A stretch of 12,548 nt of DNA from an uncultured Gemella sp. (GTDB taxonomy: Bacteria; Bacillota; Bacilli; Staphylococcales; Gemellaceae). The stretch is taken from NCBI GenBank assembly GCA_947254465.1, contig CAMYEU010000028.1, positions 1 through 12,548 of the forward strand. Reading direction: 5' to 3'. Positions 7,529 to 12,548 of the stretch are shown in pieces; within the stretch, counting starts at the first letter, position 1; each line of letters begins with the position of its first letter. The translations under genes and the position numbers were made by a program. The notes under the pieces were generated by a model, which saw only the letters and a program-made list of their open reading frames with translations, did not search any database and was not told the DNA's origin.

Positions 7529-7666
7529 TTAATCGTGTTTATTATTCTTTTTTCTCCAGATTAGGAAGAAAATTATTGCGATTATTATGATTATTCCAAT
7601 GTATGCGCCATAATTTTTAACCACTTCTCCTGTGTTGGGAAGAGTATTCAGTGATAATAGATTCAT
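7529..7666 (-). CDS. 45-residue LPXTG sorting-signal microprotein
   Basis: This frame encodes a stand-alone cell-wall sorting signal. Residues 1-8 are MNLLSLNT, the sortase motif LPNTG is at 9-13, GEVVKNYGAY leads into a hydrophobic helix at about 20-37 (run of Ile, then FFLIW), and the tail is basic (RKKNNKHD). Sortase A cuts between T and G of such motifs and links the protein to peptidoglycan, normally after Sec export with an N-terminal signal peptide. Here there is no separate signal peptide and almost nothing upstream of the motif. The ATG at 7666 (minus strand) has GAGGA about 6 nt upstream and sits 19 nt after the coiled-coil gene; a terminator follows the stop directly. It could be a true microprotein, a degraded end of a surface protein, or the tail of the upstream gene split by a frameshift. 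The coding call is good; function is unknown. Confidence 0.65.
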   Translation of the reverse strand: MNLLSLNTLPNTGEVVKNYGAYIGIIIIIAIIFFLIWRKKNNKHD

Positions 7667-7685
7667 TTTAAATCCTCGTTTTTTT

Positions 7686-8285
7686 TTATTTTTCTCCTTT
7701 TTGTTCAGGAGTGTTGTTTAGAACTTCAGTTTCAACACGTTCTTTAACAGATTCTAAAGTTTCAGTTGATTTATTAGTGAAATCTTCAACTTTTTCTTGA
7801 ACATTTGATTCGTCAACGTCTTTTTTGATGTTAGAAACTTGATCTTTAATTTTTTCGAAAGAAGAAAGTGCTTTTTCTTTATAAGCTTCTACAGAAGGTT
7901 TTAATTCTTCAACGATCTTCTTTGCATCTCCTAGATTTTCTTTAACTTCTGCAGTGTATTCTTTTACGTTAGATACATGCCCTTTAATATCTGTTACATT
8001 ATTAGATAATTCTTTTCCGTAATCAACAGCATCGTTGTATTTGTTCTCTAAAGCATTTTTAGCTTTTTTAAGATTTTTTACTAGATCGTTATATAGGTAA
8101 ATTGCCGCTTCTTCAACACCATTTTTCTTAGTGTAGCGAATCATACAACGTGTGTAACCATAGTAATCTTTAGATTTTTTCTTAATGTATTCAGCGTGTT
8201 CTTCAACTTTATTTGGATTTTTTGAATAATAGTTGGCAATGGCTATTCCTGTACCGATTGCGAATAGTTTTGATAATTTTGACAT
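7686..8285 (-). CDS. Coiled-coil, YtxH-like hypothetical protein
   Basis: I do not recognise a specific function. The 199-residue product is rich in Lys, Glu, Asn and Val, with long heptad-like stretches from about residue 60 to 190 (NVTDIKGHVSNVKEYTAEVK, then IKDQVSNIKKDVDES), typical of a coiled coil or LEA/YtxH-like stress protein. The first 17 residues are MSKLSK followed by a short hydrophobic run (LFAIGTGIAIA). They read as a weak membrane anchor or signal peptide with an AIA cleavage-like site at 15-17, so location is either cytoplasmic-membrane or exported. GAGGGG lies about 9 nt before the ATG at 8285, reading leftward. The gene is convergent to valS and divergent from ccpN. The LPNTG microprotein frame follows 19 nt later in a different frame. 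Family YtxH is suggested only by overall look. Confidence 0.8.
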   Translation of the reverse strand: MSKLSKLFAIGTGIAIANYYSKNPNKVEEHAEYIKKKSKDYYGYTRCMIRYTKKNGVEEAAIYLYNDLVKNLKKAKNALENKYNDAVDYGKELSNNVTDIKGHVSNVKEYTAEVKENLGDAKKIVEELKPSVEAYKEKALSSFEKIKDQVSNIKKDVDESNVQEKVEDFTNKSTETLESVKERVETEVLNNTPEQKGEK

Positions 8286-8317
8286 ACAATTTTTCCCCTC
8301 AATATTTTATTAGATTA

Positions 8318-8346
8318 ATTATAACATATAAATATTTAAATTAAAA
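8318..8346 (-). promoter_or_regulatory. Candidate promoter of the coiled-coil gene
   Basis: On the minus strand TATAAT lies at 8323-8318, with TTTTAA at 8346-8341 at 17-nt spacing as a weak -35. The start codon at 8285 lies about 30 nt downstream. The -10 is good, the -35 poor. Confidence 0.5.
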
Positions 8347-8375
8347 TAAAATAGATATCGAGTAACTCTATTTTA
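8347..8375. repeat. Short AT-rich inverted repeat in the divergent gap
   Basis: TAAAATAGA (8347-8355) and TCTATTTTA (8367-8375) are perfect 9-bp arms around 11 nt. It lies at or just upstream of the candidate -35 of the coiled-coil gene. In DNA this AT-rich such a repeat can be chance, so no function is claimed. Confidence 0.35.
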
Positions 8376-8453
8376 ATAGTTTGGTAATAAATGTTATTAA
8401 TATCACATAATATATCTAGTTTAAAAGTAAATAACAGAATATATTGATAGTAT

Positions 8454-8497
8454 TATTACACGTTAATTAATGATAACGCTTGAATTAACGTGTAATA
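8454..8497. repeat. 15-bp perfect inverted repeat overlapping the ccpN promoter
   Basis: TATTACACGTTAATT (8454-8468) and AATTAACGTGTAATA (8483-8497) are exact inverted copies around a 14-nt centre. The right arm covers part of the -35 (8480-8485) and the spacer of the ccpN promoter. No T-run follows it toward either gene as a terminator would need. It is best read as a possible operator for a dimeric regulator, which could be CcpN itself or another protein. Confidence 0.6.
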
Positions 8498-8508
8498 TAT
8501 TGTATAAT
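8480..8508 (+). promoter_or_regulatory. Promoter of the ccpN-ppsR-ppdK operon
   Basis: TTGAAT (8480-8485) and TATAAT (8503-8508) are spaced by exactly 17 nt, a near-consensus vegetative promoter. Transcription would start at about 8515, giving a leader of roughly 20 nt before the ATG at 8537. This short leader makes the in-frame ATG at 8516 an unlikely start. Confidence 0.8.
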
Positions 8509-8536
8509 AAAAACTATGATACAAGAAGGAGGAACA

Positions 8537-9154
8537 ATGAAACTTACGGAAAGACACAAAGCTATAATTGAAATAGTAAAGAATTTTGAACCGATAACAA
8601 GTGATGAAATTGCAGAAAAGCTTTCTTTGGGGAAATCTACTTTAAGAAATGACCTTGCGGTCTTAGGAATGTTAGAAATTTTGGAAGCAAAACCTAATGT
8701 TGGATATTACTATAATTATAACTTTTCACCAGGAGAAGTACGCGAGGAAATTAAAAGTAAATTAGTTAAAGATGTAATGGGAATAGCGATAACAGCAAAA
8801 AGTACAGCGAACTATTCTGAGGTATTATCGAAATTATTTATTTATGATGTAGGGACTATTTTTATTGTAGATGAGAATAATCACCTTGCAGGTGTGACAT
8901 CTAGAAAGGATATGCTTAAATTATCTAGAAATGCTGATGGACAAAACCTTCCTATAGTATTAGCAATGACACGTGTTCCAAATGTTATATACATATATGA
9001 AGATGAATTAGTTACTGATGCATTAAGGAAATTAATTTTACATGAGATTGATTGCTTACCTGTTGTAAGGGACGAAAAGGATGGTAAGGTAATCGTCGGG
9101 AAAATATCGAAAACTACATTAATTAAGTTATTATTAGAAATGTTGGAGGGATAA
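8537..9154 (+). CDS. ccpN: CcpN-type transcriptional repressor (HTH + two CBS domains)
   Basis: The 205-residue protein has an N-terminal helix-turn-helix (about 1-55; EIAEKLSLGKSTLRNDLAVL is the DNA-reading part) and two CBS domains (about 79-131 and 143-203) that sense an adenine nucleotide ligand. In Bacillus, CcpN represses gapB and pckA, the gluconeogenic genes, during glycolytic growth. It is encoded next to the PPDK regulatory gene (yqfL), as here. The start is the ATG at 8537, because AGAAGGAGG lies just upstream (8524-8532); the ATG at 8516 would put that site inside the coding region. The ATG of the next gene lies 1 nt after the stop, so the two are translationally coupled. The strong promoter in front overlaps a perfect inverted repeat. 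Function is by homology and context. Confidence 0.9.
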   Translation: MKLTERHKAIIEIVKNFEPITSDEIAEKLSLGKSTLRNDLAVLGMLEILEAKPNVGYYYNYNFSPGEVREEIKSKLVKDVMGIAITAKSTANYSEVLSKLFIYDVGTIFIVDENNHLAGVTSRKDMLKLSRNADGQNLPIVLAMTRVPNVIYIYEDELVTDALRKLILHEIDCLPVVRDEKDGKVIVGKISKTTLIKLLLEMLEG

Positions 9155-9155
9155 T

Positions 9156-9965
9156 ATGTTGACTGTACATATAATTTCTGACTCTATAGGGAATACTGCA
9201 AAAGATGTAGTAGATGCAGCATTAGTGCAATTTTCTTATGAAAATAAACAATATAAAGTACTTAAGAATTCGAATGTTTGTACAAAAGAAAAAGTAGATT
9301 GTATTATATCCAATGTTAATGATGGAGATGTAATTGTGCAAACTTTAGTTGACGGTGCTTTAGCAAGCTATGTAAAAGAAAAAGGGTTAGAAAAAAATAT
9401 AAAAGTTATAGATCTATTAAGTGAAATGCTTAGTACTTTTGAAGAAAAATTAGGAGTAAAAGCGGAAGGGAATCCTGGTTTAAATAGAAAGATGGGAGCG
9501 GAGTATTTCAAGAGAATAGATGCTTTAGAATTCGCTGTGAAGTATGATGACGGTAAAGATATAAATGGTCTAAAAGAAGCAGATATTATAATCTTAGGTG
9601 TATCAAGAACTTCTAAAACACCATTAAGTTTATATTTAGCAAATAGAAACATTAAAGTTATGAATGTTCCGATTATTCAAGACTTAATGCTTCCAGAACA
9701 GCTATATGAAGTAAAAAGAAAAGTAATTGGTTTAACAAATTCAGTAGAACAACTTAATAGGTTGAGGGAAGAAAGATTAAAAACCTTAGGAGTATCAGAA
9801 AATTCAGATTATACTAATGAAATACAAATTTTCGAAGAGTTAGAATATGCTTTAGAGATTATGGAAAAACTTGGATGTCCTATAATAGATGTTCAGAATA
9901 AGGCTGTAGAGGAGACAGCAGAATTAATAATTGGGATTATGAGAGAAAGAGGCCAAGTGGTTTAA
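9156..9965 (+). CDS. ppsR: Pyruvate, phosphate dikinase regulatory protein (PDRP, DUF299)
   Basis: This bifunctional cytosolic enzyme inactivates PPDK by ADP-dependent phosphorylation of a Thr near the active-site His, and reactivates it by Pi-dependent dephosphorylation. The 269-residue length equals the usual 270. Family marks are the start VHIISDSIGNTAKDVVDAAL, EFAVKYDDG (about 125-133), and the nucleotide-binding loop GVSRTSKTPLS at 148-158. The rest (LEYALEIMEKLGCPIIDVQNKAVEETAELI) is also typical of the family. GGAGGG at 9145-9150 inside the end of ccpN serves the ATG at 9156. The gene sits directly between ccpN and ppdK, its expected target, which strongly supports the assignment. In Bacillus the gene is known as yqfL. 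Confidence 0.96.
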   Translation: MLTVHIISDSIGNTAKDVVDAALVQFSYENKQYKVLKNSNVCTKEKVDCIISNVNDGDVIVQTLVDGALASYVKEKGLEKNIKVIDLLSEMLSTFEEKLGVKAEGNPGLNRKMGAEYFKRIDALEFAVKYDDGKDINGLKEADIIILGVSRTSKTPLSLYLANRNIKVMNVPIIQDLMLPEQLYEVKRKVIGLTNSVEQLNRLREERLKTLGVSENSDYTNEIQIFEELEYALEIMEKLGCPIIDVQNKAVEETAELIIGIMRERGQVV

Positions 9966-10027
9966 ACAAAAATAATAAAAAGAAATAATTATATGAAACA
10001 ATAATTTGTTTATGGGGGAATTTTACA

Positions 10028-12503
10028 ATGTCAAAAAAATATGTTTATAATTTCAGTGAAGGAAATAAAGATATGAAATCTTTATTAGGAGGAAAAGGGG
10101 CAAACCTTGCAGAGATGAAAGGTTTAGGGATTAGTGTTCCTCCTGGTTTTACTATTACTACAGAAAGTTGTAATAGTTATTATGAAAATGGGGAAAGAAT
10201 TAAACCTGAGATTTTAAAACAGATTAACGAACAACTTGAAATTTTAGAAGAAAATATTGGGAAAAAATTAGGAAGTATAGAAAATCCTTTATTGGTGTCT
10301 GTTCGTAGTGGTGCAGTATTTTCTATGCCGGGAATGATGGATACTATTTTAAATTTGGGACTAAATGATGAAACTACTATAGCATTGGCCAAGAAGAATA
10401 ATAACTATCGATTTGCTTATGATAGTTATAGAAGATTTATCCAAATGTTCTCAGATGTTGTTATGGATGTAGAAAAATATAAGTTTGAGGAAGTTTTAAC
10501 TAGAGTTAAAAATGCTAATGGCTACGAGCAAGATAGTGAATTAAATGAGAAAGATTTATTCAATATTGTTGAAGAGTTTAAGGCAATTTATAAAAAAGAA
10601 GTAGGTCGAGAGTTTCCTATGAGTGTAAAAGAGCAACTTATGCTGGCTATTGAAGCTGTTTTCAAATCATGGAATAATAATCGTGCTAAAGTATATAGAA
10701 GACTACACAATATTAGTGATAAACTCGGTACTGCTGTAAATATTCAAGCTATGGTGTTTGGTAATATGGGAGATAATTGTGGTACTGGAGTTTCATTTAG
10801 TAGAAACCCTGTAACTGGAGAGGATGAACTTTTTGGTGAATATCTAATTAATGCGCAAGGGGAAGATGTTGTAGCAGGTATAAGAACTCCTAAAAATATT
10901 AGTGTCTTAAAAGAGGATATACCACATTTATATAAAGAGTTTGTGGAAATTTCTAAAAAATTAGAACAACATTATAAAGATATGCAAGATATTGAGTTTA
11001 CTATCGAAGATGGAAGGTTGTATATTCTTCAAACAAGAAACGCAAAAAGAACACCAAATGCAGTAGTTGAAGTTGCAGTATCACTAGAAGAAGAAGGTGT
11101 AATTTCTAAAGAAGAAGCGATTCTAAGAGTAGGAACAGAGGAAATTAATAAACTTCTTCATGCTACATTTGAGGAAAAATCATTAAAAGAAGTTAAACAA
11201 TTAACTCAAGGGTTAGCGGCATCACCTGGAGCAGCAGTCGGCGGTATTTATTTCACAGCACAAGAAGCTGTAGAAGCGGCGAAAACAAAACCTGTTATTT
11301 TAGTAAGAGAAGAAACTTCTCCAGAAGATATTGAAGGTATGGTTAGCTCAGAGGCTATTGTAACTTTACGTGGAGGTATGACATCACATGCTGCTGTAGT
11401 AGCAAGAGGAATGGGGAAATGTTGTGTCTGTGGTTGTCAAAACATGATTATAAATTATGCTGAAAAAACTCTGAAAATTGCTGGGGTAACATTACATGAA
11501 GGGGATACAATCTCAGTCGATGGAAGCAGTGGTAAAGTATATCTTGGTGAAGTAGATAAAGTTGATGCCAAGTTTAGCGATAGATTCAATAAACTTTTAG
11601 GATGGGCTGATGAAATTAGAGAACTTAAAGTACTAGCGAATGCGGATAATGAAACTGACGCTAAAGTTGCATTTGAGTTTGGAGCGGAAGGAATAGGATT
11701 ATGTAGAACAGAGCATATGTTCTTTGAAGAAGATAGAATTAGTCTAGTTAGAAAAATGATTTTAGCAAGTGATACTAATGAGAGAGTTAGATTCTTAGAT
11801 AGATTACAACCAATTCAAAGTGAAGATTTCTATAAGATTTTTAAAGAAGCTCAAGGTAAATCTGTTAATATAAGATTATTAGATCCACCGCTTCATGAAT
11901 TCTTACCAAAAGATGAAAATACTGTTAAGCTCATTGCCGAGGAAATTGGTGTAAGTGTTAATCAATTAGAAGTGAAAATAGCTAGTATTGCAGAATTCAA
12001 TCCCATGATGGGACATCGTGGTTGTCGACTAGGTATTACATATCCGGAAATTTACTTAATGCAGGCGAAAGCTATTAGTTCAGCAGCTATTAGAGCTCGT
12101 AAAGAAGGTATTGAAGTGAATGTTGAAATTATGATTCCTTTAGTAGGTTTAGAAAAAGAACTCGAAGTGTTACGTGAACAAATCGTTGAACTTGTGGAAA
12201 AAGAAATTCAATTGTACAATACGGATTTTAAATACAAAGTAGGAACGATGATTGAAATTCCACGAGCTTGTCTAATTGCTGATAAAATTGCAGAACATGC
12301 AGATTTCTTCAGTTTCGGTACTAATGACTTAACTCAATTAACATTTGGTTACTCAAGAGATGACGCTGAAAAGTTCATTGACATTTATAAGAAAAAAAAT
12401 ATCTTAGAGTCAGATCCATTTGTTCATCTTGATGATAGTGGAGTATTAGAACTTATGAAACTTGCAGTTGAGAAAGCAAAAACTACTAAACCAAGTATTA
12501 AGC
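10028..12503 (+). CDS. ppdK: Pyruvate, phosphate dikinase, C-terminus cut by molecule end
   Basis: PPDK interconverts pyruvate + ATP + Pi and PEP + AMP + PPi, in the cytoplasm. I read 825 intact codons with no stop, and family members are about 875 residues, so about 50 are missing. Domains in order: the ATP-grasp nucleotide domain (MPGMMDTILNLGLND from residue 100), the phosphohistidine swivelling domain with GGMTSHAAVVARGMGK (catalytic His454), and the PEP/pyruvate TIM barrel with GTNDLTQ at 764-770. The swivel segment ends CCVCGC, where I recall CCVSGC in the family. The catalytic Cys near 831 of the Clostridium symbiosum enzyme would fall just beyond the cut. Thr452 two residues before His454 is the expected PpsR target. 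It begins 62 nt after ppsR, with GGGGG at 10014-10018 as ribosome binding site. The frame stays open into the adapter, so apparent extra residues after 12503 are synthetic. Confidence 0.97.
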
Positions 12504-12548
12504 CTGTCTCTTATACACATCTGACGCTGCCGACGATATGCAGTGTGT
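12504..12548 (+). other. Nextera i5/Read 1 adapter, reverse complement (not genomic)
   Basis: This is the mosaic end in reverse complement, CTGTCTCTTATACACATCT (12504-12522), then GACGCTGCCGACGA (12523-12536, reverse complement of the Read 1 arm), TATGCAGT (12537-12544) in the i5 position, and GTGT (12545-12548), the start of the reverse complemented P5 primer. As I recall, TATGCAGT is the complement of index S506 (ACTGCATA). Genomic sequence ends at about 12503, inside ppdK. Confidence 0.98.

Noticed and set aside
8516..8536. Upstream ATG as the ccpN start
   Set aside because: The AGAAGGAGG ribosome site lies between it and the ATG at 8537, and the likely transcription start at about 8515 leaves no room for a ribosome site before it.
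9368..9652. Minus-strand open frame inside ppsR
   Set aside because: Shadow of a conserved coding region; no start context.
10180..10392. Minus-strand open frame inside ppdK
   Set aside because: Shadow of the ppdK ATP-grasp coding region; no ribosome site.
49..12503. CRISPR array, insertion sequence or prophage
   Set aside because: I saw no regularly spaced repeats, transposase, integrase or flanking target duplication in the genomic part. The Tn5 mosaic ends at the borders come from library preparation, not from a resident transposon.

Overview
The window is one assembled or sequenced molecule that still carries Illumina Nextera adapter at both ends (about 1-48 and 12504-12548). Real biological sequence runs from about 49 to 12503. 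It is very AT-rich, has strong AGGAGG-type ribosome binding sites, a T-box riboswitch, U-tailed hairpin terminators and a ccpN-ppsR-ppdK locus. Together these point to a low-GC Bacillota of class Bacilli. A Gemella-like or related Bacillales host is a guess from gene content, not something the sequence proves.

Layout: (1) 49-841 holds the 3' part of a Cof-type HAD phosphatase gene followed closely by rlmH, which acts on the large ribosomal subunit, and then a terminator. (2) 957-2638 is a two-gene unit: an Mrr-type restriction endonuclease with a GTG start, and 14 nt later a five-helix membrane protein with a charged cytoplasmic tail. Its own terminator follows. (3) 2859-4289 is a monocistronic AGCS sodium:amino-acid symporter. 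(4) 4380-7396 is valS under a complete tRNA-Val T-box leader whose specifier codon GTA can be read in the specifier loop. (5) 7529-8285, minus strand, holds a 199-residue coiled-coil protein and, 19 nt after it, a 45-residue open frame that is almost entirely a sortase sorting signal (LPNTG, hydrophobic helix, basic tail). It is followed directly by a terminator. (6) 8454-12503 is a gluconeogenic/PEP-control operon: ccpN, ppsR and ppdK, with ppdK cut by the molecule end.

How they work together: CcpN represses gluconeogenic genes in Bacillus. PpsR switches pyruvate phosphate dikinase on and off by acting on a Thr two residues before the catalytic His, and that TSH triad is intact here. ValS is controlled by uncharged tRNA-Val. 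The rest are housekeeping genes except two places of interest: the tiny LPNTG frame behind the coiled-coil gene, and the Mrr-membrane protein pair set between housekeeping genes.
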